From Bacteroides sp. (GTDB taxonomy: Bacteria; Bacteroidota; Bacteroidia; Bacteroidales; Bacteroidaceae): 64,000 nt of DNA. The stretch's first letter is position 1. Every line of letters begins with the position of its first letter. The stretch is from positions 26,356 through 90,355 of the forward strand of contig JAJQFD010000044.1 of assembly GCA_021201335.1 (NCBI GenBank). Reading direction: 5' to 3'. This document shows, piece after piece, positions 25,240 through 33,657 of this stretch. Made by a program: the position numbers and the translations under genes. Below the pieces are notes generated by a model that saw nothing but the letters and a program-made list of their open reading frames with translations, was not told the DNA's origin and made no database searches.

Positions 25240-27483
25240 TTAATTGACCCTTCCCTTCATTAACATTTCTACTGTCACAACAAACGGCTTTGCTGAGTTT
25301 CTTCCTTTTTGGAAACCCTCTAATTTCGTCACATCCCACTCCACATTCCCGAACTCTTTGCAGATAGAATCTGGTGATTCTAGCGAGAAACCAATATAAT
25401 AAGGTTTGATATTTCGAGAGGGATAAGCTAATTTCTTCAGCAAATCTTTGGAGAGGACACGGGGCCCTTCCGGAACCAAGCGGAAGATTAAATTTGTCCG
25501 GGTGATACCATTTCCATGCAGTAAGAGGTATCTCGCACCAATGGTTTCCTGAGTAAGGCGAAGGGAACCTCTTTCATAATCTGTCCGGAGATTATAAATC
25601 TTGTTTTTGAGAATCCATTGCAAATGTGCTTCATTCTTGTAATAGCCAACAAACACATGGGTAATGTGAGGATGCTCGGTACCGTCCATGTTGGGGATAG
25701 GATCCTTTAATATGGGAGCAGGCGCCTCGCGAAAGGTATCGAAAGTACGGTAAGAAAATAATTCCCGTTGAGAAGCACGATTAATGAAGTGCTGCACGAT
25801 GTCTAAAAGAAATTCTTTCAGACCGGTATTGCCATCATGGGCGGGAGAGATGGCAAAAGCACCGATGCCGGGCAGGATTTCGTGAAAACTCGCAAAAGTT
25901 TGCTTCTGTTCACCGGGATATAGAATATATGCTCCGGCGGTGCGACGGATAGCATCTTTATAAGCATGCATTTTCAAGAGATCGGCTCTTTTATAGTTAC
26001 CCCGGGCCTGATCACGCTTTTCTTCATTGAGATCCATATTCATAAACAAGGATTGGTGCCTCTCTACCTTGTACTTAGCATCAAAATGGATGTGGACAAT
26101 CATCTCACGAGCTTCGGCTTGTTCTTGAGAGATACCTTCGGGCCATATGGAAAGGGTATAGTCAGGACGCATATTGCGAGTCCAGCTACCCCCGTCAGGG
26201 TAATGATCGGCACCACAAAAAGTACGGTTGTAATAGAACTCTATATGGAGATTCCGATTCCCGGCAGTAAAGGTGCCATTTATCATTTTGAGTTCTCCTT
26301 GTTTAAGCGTAAGTGCCAGACCGTCTTTGGTAGGGATGATGATTTCCTGGATAGATCTCGGTTTGATAGTAAACACCTCCTCCATCAGGTCAAGCAATTT
26401 AAAAAAGAGCCAGTATTCGTACAATACGGCTACATCACGTTTACCTCCTTTGTACACATCATCTCCTCCTTTCCAGATTAAGCTGGCCGCCATGTCGAAC
26501 ATAAGATAGGCTTGCAATATCTCCCGGTAACCTTCCTTCCGTTGGAGAACAGGACTGTTCAGCGGAATCATATCCAGCCGAGAAACTTCTTTGAACATGG
26601 GGAGTGACAAATGTCGAGCCAACAGTTCGGTACTGGCTTGTGCATCTTTGTGCAGTCGACTTCCTTCCCGGGCCTGTTGATGAATAGACAAGCAGAACTG
26701 CATAAATATTTCAAGCACATATTTAATAAACCGATTTTCGGGAATGTCTGTGGTTTCTGTCTTATCAGTTATGTTTATTTTTACGGGCAGAGATGAAAAT
26801 TGTCCGCTTAAGGAATGATTAGGGGGAAGTTGGGTCCGGTTGGTACCGGTCACGAGCTGTCGCATAACCGAACTATTGGCCCGACGGATGTTACAGATGT
26901 TTTTACGGGTCTCCATCGTCTCCCATCGTTGGACGGGCATCGAGTTAATCCGGTGCAGAGCATCAAAGAAAGGTTCGGAACGAATAATGGAATCCACAAA
27001 TGCAAACCGCTGGTACAATGTTTGCGGGTCATGGCTGACATCGGGTGTAAAGGTCTGGTAAATGATAGACGACTGTTGCATCAACAGGTCAGTACATTTC
27101 TGGGTGATGTCTTCCAGCATTCGGCGGTAATCTTCACGATAGGTGGTTTTTACTGAACGGATTTCAAGGATCAATCGACCAACAATTTCATCGTCTTTCC
27201 AAATATCGGTTTCAAAAGTACCCACATAAATATTGGTATGGAGGTATCCTCGGTTAGGGTCGATATTAGATGGTTTTACAATATCTGATTTCTCCAACTG
27301 GTATCCTAAGGGCAAAGCATACTCGTAACTTTTCCCTTCCATCAGCTGATAGCGGGATTCTCCGAACTCCATTGCTTCCTGCTCATCTATTTCAAATAGA
27401 GTATCGGGTGATGATTCATAAATCTGAACCGGAAGTATGCTTTTATCGGTTAGTTGAACAGGTCCAATAAGCAGTGAAATCAT
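25240..27483 (-). CDS. McrC-like nuclease subunit (DUF2357 / PD-(D/E)XK), type IV restriction
   Basis: A 747-residue protein. Residues about 60-330 are an N-terminal DUF2357-like region ending LYEYWLFFKLLDLMEEVF. A PD-(D/E)XK nuclease core follows with MRPDYTLSI (about 441) and HFDAKYKVE (about 466), the catalytic D...DxK, and DLLKMHAYKDAIRRT as the usual following helix. The last 160 residues hold a further domain (VGYYKNEAHLQWILKNKIYN ... RTNLIFRLVPEGPRVL) that I cannot assign. With the McrB-like AAA+ protein directly upstream it forms an McrBC-type, probably modification-dependent, restriction system. The ATG overlaps the mcrB 3' end by one base (TAATG). Confidence 0.82.
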   Translation of the reverse strand: MISLLIGPVQLTDKSILPVQIYESSPDTLFEIDEQEAMEFGESRYQLMEGKSYEYALPLGYQLEKSDIVKPSNIDPNRGYLHTNIYVGTFETDIWKDDEIVGRLILEIRSVKTTYREDYRRMLEDITQKCTDLLMQQSSIIYQTFTPDVSHDPQTLYQRFAFVDSIIRSEPFFDALHRINSMPVQRWETMETRKNICNIRRANSSVMRQLVTGTNRTQLPPNHSLSGQFSSLPVKINITDKTETTDIPENRFIKYVLEIFMQFCLSIHQQAREGSRLHKDAQASTELLARHLSLPMFKEVSRLDMIPLNSPVLQRKEGYREILQAYLMFDMAASLIWKGGDDVYKGGKRDVAVLYEYWLFFKLLDLMEEVFTIKPRSIQEIIIPTKDGLALTLKQGELKMINGTFTAGNRNLHIEFYYNRTFCGADHYPDGGSWTRNMRPDYTLSIWPEGISQEQAEAREMIVHIHFDAKYKVERHQSLFMNMDLNEEKRDQARGNYKRADLLKMHAYKDAIRRTAGAYILYPGEQKQTFASFHEILPGIGAFAISPAHDGNTGLKEFLLDIVQHFINRASQRELFSYRTFDTFREAPAPILKDPIPNMDGTEHPHITHVFVGYYKNEAHLQWILKNKIYNLRTDYERGSLRLTQETIGARYLLLHGNGITRTNLIFRLVPEGPRVLSKDLLKKLAYPSRNIKPYYIGFSLESPDSICKEFGNVEWDVTKLEGFQKGRNSAKPFVVTVEMLMKGRVN

Positions 27484-27563
27484 TATGCTTCGGCATAGCT
27501 AGTAAATCCATTATCTTTAGCATTCCGGTACATCTGTCGGATCTTCCGGGCGGACAAGGGGTA

Positions 27564-29060
27564 TCAGAAACGAGGGTCGATAGTGATTTCTTCGCTCTCA
27601 ATCAGTATCTTTTCCTTATTATCATTCAGACAGAGCTCCCAGAGAGCCGTCAATATGGGTTGCATCTTCTTACGGGAACCGTGCAGTTTGGGTAACATCT
27701 TTTGCATCACAATGATATCGATCAGTTTATCGTCGTCCCAATCAATTTCCAATTTGCGGGCCTGCGCAATGAAGCGATATATTTCAATGGCGGTGCGATA
27801 ACCAAATTCTGCTCCGGCTCGTTTCAGTTCTTTGAAGAAAGCCAGCAAGATTTGCCTGTATCGCTCATCGTTGGTAAATTCCGGGTCTTGACTCTTGTAA
27901 ATGAAATCACGTCCCACGTTGGCACCCAGATGATTAACCTTATCAGGATTTACGGGTTGACATTCCGTTAGGAATTTCTCCATCTCGGCATCGTTGATGC
28001 GAAACTCAATCACATTCGCACGGTCCAATACCTTGGGACTGAACATATAGGTGGTCTCATCCACATTGATAGTGCCTGTAATATAAAGATTGACGGGTAG
28101 TTTAATTTGTGGGGGAACGTCGCAATCTTTCCAGTCGTACGTATCAGGATGCAGGGTGATGGCTTCATGCGACTCCATGGTACTCAAGAAATCGGCAAAG
28201 TATCTTTCCACATAGCTGAGGTTCATCTCATCTAGAATTAGAAAATAAGGTTTGTCGGGATTCTTATCTGCATTAATAATAAAATCCAGCACATCATTCT
28301 CAGGTTTAATATAGGTGCCGCATTGCAATGCATTAGGGTAACCCAGTAAATATTCCCGGTTATTCCAGTCGGAACCTACAGAAACTATTTTTACCTGACT
28401 GGCGTCTTCACTCAACCATTTAGCAAATGTCAGAGCCAACCGTGTTTTTCCCGAACCAGATAGACCGCTCAGGATCACGAAGGGTTTAGTGAGCAGAGAG
28501 ATAGCATATCTGTACAACAAGTCGTCAGTAAATAACAGACCGGTGATTTTTATTGCGGTTATTCGCTGGATTTCGAAAGATTGGGAGGCCAGCTGGTCAG
28601 AACGATTCATTAATTCTTTATAACGGGTGATTATTTCTTCTAAATCTCTATCAATGGTGGATGGGTCGATTTCGGAAATGGGACTGTACACTTTATAAAC
28701 AAAAGAATCACCGTATCGTTCCGGGCTCCCGAAACCATTTGATCGGAAGTATGAACCGATAGTTAGCACATCGTCAGGAAGGCTCCACCGCAGAACAGGG
28801 CGATGAGTTTCGCTGATTATATAGGATAATATTAACAGACTCTGTTGTTTGTAATAGAGAAAACCGGGGTAAATGCCGTTATTGGTAGTTTGACCTTCGT
28901 AAAGAAAAGTAATCCACGGGATTCGAGCATAATTCCCTTTACCAAAACTAACTTTTACTTTTAAACCCTTGTATTCTTTAGGATAAGAATTGACAGTAAG
29001 GTTATTTCCTTCGTTCGCTTGTTGGAGGAATTTCTGTACTATTGGAAAGAAACTAAACAT
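27564..29060 (-). CDS. McrB-like AAA+ GTPase/ATPase with MrcB-type N-terminal domain; likely premature stop
   Basis: A 498-residue protein. Residues 1-110 resemble the MrcB N-terminal domain, which reads DNA (FGKGNYARIPWITFLYEGQT, GIYPGFLYYKQQ). The AAA+ core follows: Walker A LSGLSGSGKTRLAL (about 200), Walker B FLILDEMNLSYVERYFADFL (about 277) and the sensor TGTINVDETTYMFSPKVLDR. The frame stops at TGA 27564-27566, yet the same frame continues for 26 sense codons (LSARKIRQMYRN ... NGFTSYAEA) and ends TAATG overlapping the mcrC start. I read the natural gene as 27483-29060 with an in-frame nonsense codon (see finding). Confidence 0.82.
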   Translation of the reverse strand: MFSFFPIVQKFLQQANEGNNLTVNSYPKEYKGLKVKVSFGKGNYARIPWITFLYEGQTTNNGIYPGFLYYKQQSLLILSYIISETHRPVLRWSLPDDVLTIGSYFRSNGFGSPERYGDSFVYKVYSPISEIDPSTIDRDLEEIITRYKELMNRSDQLASQSFEIQRITAIKITGLLFTDDLLYRYAISLLTKPFVILSGLSGSGKTRLALTFAKWLSEDASQVKIVSVGSDWNNREYLLGYPNALQCGTYIKPENDVLDFIINADKNPDKPYFLILDEMNLSYVERYFADFLSTMESHEAITLHPDTYDWKDCDVPPQIKLPVNLYITGTINVDETTYMFSPKVLDRANVIEFRINDAEMEKFLTECQPVNPDKVNHLGANVGRDFIYKSQDPEFTNDERYRQILLAFFKELKRAGAEFGYRTAIEIYRFIAQARKLEIDWDDDKLIDIIVMQKMLPKLHGSRKKMQPILTALWELCLNDNKEKILIESEEITIDPRF

Positions 29061-29496
29061 ATCAATATAATGAGGTTATCTAAATTTTTGGTATTGCAAT
29101 AAGAATAAGAAAACGCTAATTTTTCCCACGAAAAAGAAATAGCCCAACGCTTTCTATATACTTTTCAAAGATAAGATAAAAATAGAAATATTACCTCATT
29201 TTATCCTTTGACTGATTTGGTTATATACTCAAAGAGAGATTGTTGAAATAATTAATGCTACTCTCTACAATTATAAAACGGATATCCAGTGAGAGAAATA
29301 ATCTACTTGGTAAAATTACCCTTTTGATGTTGTAGAATGTATTTTTCTTACTAAATCCAGAATCAAATTCCTCCCGTTCTATTATTTTAAAAAGTTATAC
29401 ATAAAATCATAAAATTATTAAACAAAAATAGATCAATTCTTGTTATTTGTACGATACGTATCAGTTTATTAATAAATCACTAAAAAATTTACATTT
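29061..29496. other. intergenic region with possible mcrB promoter
   Basis: About 436 bp, very AT-rich. TATCTTTG on the minus strand (29166-29173) is a candidate -7 element for the mcrBC operon. A 10-bp palindrome GATACGTATC lies at 29453-29462 shortly before the plus-strand lipoprotein gene. No gene seen. Confidence 0.4.
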
Positions 29497-30195
29497 ATGA
29501 AACAGAAAATTAACTCATTGCTCATGTTAGCGTTTCTCGCAGTCTTTGCCATTTCTTGTTCTCAGTCAGAAGATTTGTCACCCGCTGAGCAGCTTCCGGA
29601 GACCCGAGCAGATTCCCCGATGTTAATGGCAGCTCCAACAGAAGTTTACTTTAATGATGTAGAAGTAGGAGCTACTACTAATGAAACTGTAAATATTAAA
29701 ATTGCAGGTTTACCTTCCATTGGAGCTCTTACTAGCTTTGACTGTGTTCTTCAAGGTCCAGATACTGATCAGTTTAGTTTTGAAGACCCACAATTGGGTT
29801 TAGCTGAGCTGTTCGGCGCTTTGTTGGGTAACGGAACAGATATTTCTGTATCATACTCTCCAACGGAAGCAGGACCACATGAAGCAGAATTACTGGTAAC
29901 GACTTCTTTATTAGGATTATTGATGCCCCTTCAAATTACGATTCCATTGCATGGTAGTACAACATCCGATTCATTTACAGTACAAGTTACTTATGAAGGA
30001 ACTGTTATACTAGCTGTTGCACCTAATGGTGAAAATACGAGCATAAGAGTGATAAGACAAGCTGTTGCTACCCAACTTGGAGTAGATTCCCAAAATATCG
30101 CACTAGATTATCAGTCAACGATTTTACTTGATAGCAGAACATTGGGTTATTATGGAATTACAGACGGAGCAAATATAACTGCAACTTTAGATTAA
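29497..30195 (+). CDS. secreted lipoprotein with Ig-like and C-terminal ubiquitin-like domains
   Basis: A 232-residue lipoprotein (signal MKQKINSLLMLAFLAVFAIS, Cys21). Residues about 47-155 look like an Ig/HYDIN-type beta domain (PTEVYFNDVEVGATTNETV ... VSYSPTEAGPHEAELLV). Residues about 158-232 align with ubiquitin: FTVQVTYEGTVILAVAP, a helix TSIRVIRQAVATQLGVDSQ, and LLDSRTLGYYGITDGANITA matching ubiquitin [20 protein letters not shown]. There is no C-terminal diglycine, so conjugation is unlikely. The protein should sit on the outer membrane. Beta-grasp assignment is from alignment by eye; the role is unknown. It appears monocistronic. Confidence 0.72.
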   Translation: MKQKINSLLMLAFLAVFAISCSQSEDLSPAEQLPETRADSPMLMAAPTEVYFNDVEVGATTNETVNIKIAGLPSIGALTSFDCVLQGPDTDQFSFEDPQLGLAELFGALLGNGTDISVSYSPTEAGPHEAELLVTTSLLGLLMPLQITIPLHGSTTSDSFTVQVTYEGTVILAVAPNGENTSIRVIRQAVATQLGVDSQNIALDYQSTILLDSRTLGYYGITDGANITATLD

Positions 30196-30299
30196 AACTT
30201 ATTACAAAAAACCTAAAAGTTATGTTATATCTTATATTTATATAACATGAATTTAGGGAAAAAATTACATTCTTCTCCTGAGAAGAGAATTTTAAGACA

Positions 30300-30330
30300 A
30301 CCCGGGGTTTCGCTTTGCTTTACCCCGGGT
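30300..30330. terminator. GC-rich hairpin after the ubiquitin-like lipoprotein gene
   Basis: ACCCGGGGT (30300-30308) pairs perfectly with ACCCCGGGT (30322-30330), far more GC-rich than its surroundings. No T-run follows on the plus strand, so it may act as a 3' stabiliser or a protein site as well as a terminator. Confidence 0.5.
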
Positions 30331-30428
30331 AAATAGAATGTACTTATAATATACCTATTTATTGGGATTGAATTATTATTCTGAAATTCGGAAATTTGCT
30401 ACCTTCAACAAAACATGATTCTAAACCT

Positions 30429-31229
30429 ATGGTAGTAAATTTAAATGGTGTTCCTGAAACATTACTTATCACTGTGCGGGCACGGGCAGAAGAAACGCAT
30501 CGGCCTGATTTTTTATTATTCGACCCCTATGCAGTCGATATTTTGAAAAAGATAAAACATGGAAAAGATTCTCAACAGAAAGTAGCTGCTTCCTCTCAAA
30601 TTGGTGTGGTGATACGTACCTTACTTTTCGATAAACTCGTTAAAGAATTCCTTACGACTTACCCCAGAGGTGTAGTTGTTGCCTTAGGTTGTGGTCTCGA
30701 TGCCCGCTATGAACGGTTACAATTACCTTGTTATTGCTGGTATGATCTGGATGTACAAGAAGCTATTGAAACCCGAAAAGCTTTCTTTACAGAGAAAGAA
30801 AACTACCGCATGATCGCTGCCTCGATGTTTGATTACGATTGGATGAACGAAATTCCGGCGAATCACCCTTTATTAATAATCTCAGAAGGGGTATTTATGT
30901 ACTTCCCGGAAGAAAAACTTAAAGCGATGGTGACTGAAATTTTCCGTCGATTCTCTCATGCCCAAATCGCTTTTGACAGCATCCCTCCTTTCCTTGTGAA
31001 ACGAACAAAGTTACATACCGAGGTCAGAAAGTATAATGCTAGCTTTAAATGGGGGGTTGATAAACCGGAGGAACTGAAACAATGGGATAACCGTATTCAG
31101 ATTCTAAGCACCGATTATTACATGGATTACTATCTAAAAAGATGGCCGTTCAGCATGAGACTGATCCGAATGGTACCGAAGTTCAGAAGAGGGAATAAGG
31201 TGGTACGCATTGGACTGGGAGAAAGCTGA
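30429..31229 (+). CDS. class I SAM-dependent methyltransferase, leucine carboxyl methyltransferase-like
   Basis: A 266-residue protein of the LCM/PpmA/TcmP-type family: PETLLITVRARAEETHRPD at the start, IGVVIRTLLFDKLVKEFL, the SAM-binding VVALGCGLDARYERL (about residue 85-98), WYDLDVQEAIETRKAFF and the acidic PLLIISEGVFMYFPEEKLK. Members methylate carboxyl or hydroxyl groups on small molecules or proteins; the substrate is unknown. I start at the ATG at 30429; the in-frame TTG at 30396 is upstream. It is preceded by a hairpin and not obviously linked to neighbours. Confidence 0.85.
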   Translation: MVVNLNGVPETLLITVRARAEETHRPDFLLFDPYAVDILKKIKHGKDSQQKVAASSQIGVVIRTLLFDKLVKEFLTTYPRGVVVALGCGLDARYERLQLPCYCWYDLDVQEAIETRKAFFTEKENYRMIAASMFDYDWMNEIPANHPLLIISEGVFMYFPEEKLKAMVTEIFRRFSHAQIAFDSIPPFLVKRTKLHTEVRKYNASFKWGVDKPEELKQWDNRIQILSTDYYMDYYLKRWPFSMRLIRMVPKFRRGNKVVRIGLGES

Positions 31230-31572
31230 TTAAAATTATAAATCGTAAAAGACATAAAAGAAGGGACAAAAATGAAAGGTTTTATCCAAACAGCCTTAAA
31301 ATCCCTCAAAAAAGGTAATACAACCCCTTCTCATCTAAACCTTTTGTCCTTCTAAAGCATTATACTTATACTTCCGCGAATTAAAAACGGTAGTTACATA
31401 ATAATCAGTTTTGGTTTGCATGTCTATCCATATTATCGCGAAGTTAAGTGTTTTTATACGATCATTCACTTATTGAGTTTCGTCTTTCATATAGTAGAGA
31501 ATTTATAGTAATTTATTTACGAAACCAAAGTTCTTAACTTTTTGACGAGCAGGTAATGATCTAACACTTCCC

Positions 31573-31631
31573 GAGGATATCAATGAAGTAAATAGCAGAT
31601 AACGCTGGGGCTTTCTTGATATCCTCTTTTT
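31573..31631 (+). terminator. inverted repeat with long loop followed by T-run
   Basis: GAGGATATCAA (31573-31583) pairs perfectly with TTGATATCCTC (31616-31626), followed by TTTTT (31627-31631). The 32-nt loop is long for a terminator, and no gene ends just upstream, so it could also be the 3' end of an unrecognised short RNA from the 444-bp gap 31230-31673, where I otherwise see only a 27-codon frame (31272-31355) without support. Confidence 0.45.
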
Positions 31632-31673
31632 GTTATTATATCTTATTATCCTACACAATGCAATAGGATATTT

Positions 31674-32696
31674 CTATTTAAGTTCTATGAAATTTTCTGA
31701 TTCATTATTTATTAGTGGAGGTAGACTCTTCAAATTCCGTTTAGCCCAATCATTATGAGGATCCAGTTCGATAATCTTTTCATAGGCTTCTCTTGCTTTT
31801 TGATATTCCCCCTTTTCATGATAATCAAATGCTATTTCACCCAGTTGATAGACTTGAAGTAATTCCAGATTTTTTTGGGCAAACTCATCATTCGATTTTC
31901 TTTCAATAATTTTTTGGTAAATACCCATTGCTTCTTCCACTCTATTTCCCTTGTGTAAAGTATATGCTTGGTACGAAAGATAGCATACAGAAAAAGGCGT
32001 CCATACAATCATCGAAGAAAATACAGCCAGGACAGCAACACCTATAATCCATTGGATATATTTACGAAAACGAGCGATATAAGCCAAGAACATTCCCCAT
32101 AAAAAACCACCAAAATGGGCCGCATTACCAATATTCATTGCATCTGTCCAGGTAAGAATCAGACAAAAGAAAAGCCAGAAAATAAGCATATTTACAGTCT
32201 GCTTATTTATAAATCCCCGGTAGTCATCAGTTGTTTTACTTCTTACCAGAATAAACCCAAAGAATGCATACACAATTCCGGACAAACCGATACCTGTTGT
32301 ATTGGAAAAAACCAATTGAGCTACAGAACTGACAAATGCAGAAGTCAAAGTAATCAGGATATAATGAATACGCCCTTCCTCAAACTCAAGTTTTTTACCA
32401 AAAAGCCAAAACCAGTAAAGGTTGAAAAGTATATGCCACCATTGAACGTGAAGGAAATTAGAAGTTATCAACCCCCACCATTTCCCGTCGAAAATATCAA
32501 GAAAATTAGGAGCACCCCAACGAGTATATGCTTCCCAACTATCCATTCTGCTATCAAGGTTAATTCCAATAAACAGAATGATACACACCAGGCAACAGAT
32601 ATTGGTAATAACAGGCTTATAATTCCTGAAAGAATTCTGAATAACATCTTCTATATCAATTATTTCGTGGTTTCTCTTCATTAAAGTAAAGGTCAT
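31674..32696 (-). CDS. rhomboid-family intramembrane serine protease with C-terminal TPRs
   Basis: A 340-residue protein. Residues about 28-235 form six membrane helices with the rhomboid catalytic Ser in TTGIGLSGIVYAFFGF (about 137) and the catalytic His in GNAAHFGGFLWGMF (about 191); FLHVQWWHILFNLYWFW is the conserved HxxxHxxxN-like second helix. Residues about 245-325 hold two tetratricopeptide repeats (YQAYTLHKGNRVEEAMGIYQ, EKGEYQKAREAYEKIIELDP). It cuts membrane-spanning substrates; the TPRs may recruit them. The start could also be the Met six codons in (32681). Confidence 0.87.
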   Translation of the reverse strand: MTFTLMKRNHEIIDIEDVIQNSFRNYKPVITNICCLVCIILFIGINLDSRMDSWEAYTRWGAPNFLDIFDGKWWGLITSNFLHVQWWHILFNLYWFWLFGKKLEFEEGRIHYILITLTSAFVSSVAQLVFSNTTGIGLSGIVYAFFGFILVRSKTTDDYRGFINKQTVNMLIFWLFFCLILTWTDAMNIGNAAHFGGFLWGMFLAYIARFRKYIQWIIGVAVLAVFSSMIVWTPFSVCYLSYQAYTLHKGNRVEEAMGIYQKIIERKSNDEFAQKNLELLQVYQLGEIAFDYHEKGEYQKAREAYEKIIELDPHNDWAKRNLKSLPPLINNESENFIELK

Positions 32697-33657
32697 TAAT
32701 TATCCGGGTCTACAATATACATATTTTTAAGCATAGTATCAATGTGGAATATAAAAAGTTTAAATATATGTCCGTAAATCAATAAAAGGATACATTCTAA
32801 TACTTGAGGAAACAAAATATTTTTCTCCATAGATACCATAAATGCATACAGATATTTTAATTGAAATATTATATACATTTATACCACGTTCCTATATGAA
32901 TCAGAAAGAGAAAAAAGATTATTCACCTCAAAATAGATAAAGTGAAATAAATTCAACAGATACCCCCGTTATAAATATTCAATTAATTTACATTCATTAA
33001 TTGTAAAAATGTATTATCTTTACAACCGAACTATAAACCGATTAATTAATACAGATGGATATTCCATTTTTCTTTCTCAATATTTTGTCCGGAATTGTAA
33101 CAAAAAAGACGATTCTGGGATTATTATTAATAACTCAAATAAAAGACACATTTCCTTAATCGATGGATGGGGTTACCTCGGAAATATTTTTTATAAGAAA
33201 TAAAACAATATCACCGGGATATCGAATGAAGTTCAAGTTTGATTATTGTGGAGTACAACGAATGACAGACAGTAATAATGCATGAAAGTTTAAAAAAGAC
33301 CTAACGACTTTATCTGAACAAAAGACAAATTACCTTACTTATTTTACTTATTATATATGGAAACAAAAATATTTTGTGATTATTCAACTTCCGAATGGAA
33401 TAAAAGTATAAATAATCCTACTTTTTCTCTCATTACAGAACTTACTATGATTCATAAATATTTTAATAAACACTATCTTCTCTTTTATTTAATTTTGATA
33501 ATTTAATTAAAGTATATCATCAATCTATAAACAAGGAACAGAAATAACGATGTAAAGGAAATTTTTATGAAAAAATAAAATCTTTATTAAAAATACATTA
33601 TTGTTTCATATCTTTACCGTGATATCACTTTAGCACCAAAACCTATTGCGGAACACT
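32697..33657. other. about 960 bp AT-rich region without convincing gene
   Basis: Extremely AT-rich with no coding frame longer than 64 codons. The candidate at 33009-33203 has unlikely composition and begins inside a TATCTTTA promoter-like element. TATCTTTA at 33609-33616 is the likely -7 region for the TPR kinase downstream. Confidence 0.5.

Noticed and set aside
31272..31355. 27-codon frame after the methyltransferase gene
   Set aside because: Too short and without promoter, partner or conservation evidence.
33009..33203. 64-codon frame on the plus strand
   Set aside because: Composition is not protein-like, it has no homology that I recognise, and its start lies in a promoter-like TATCTTTA element in a very AT-rich gap.
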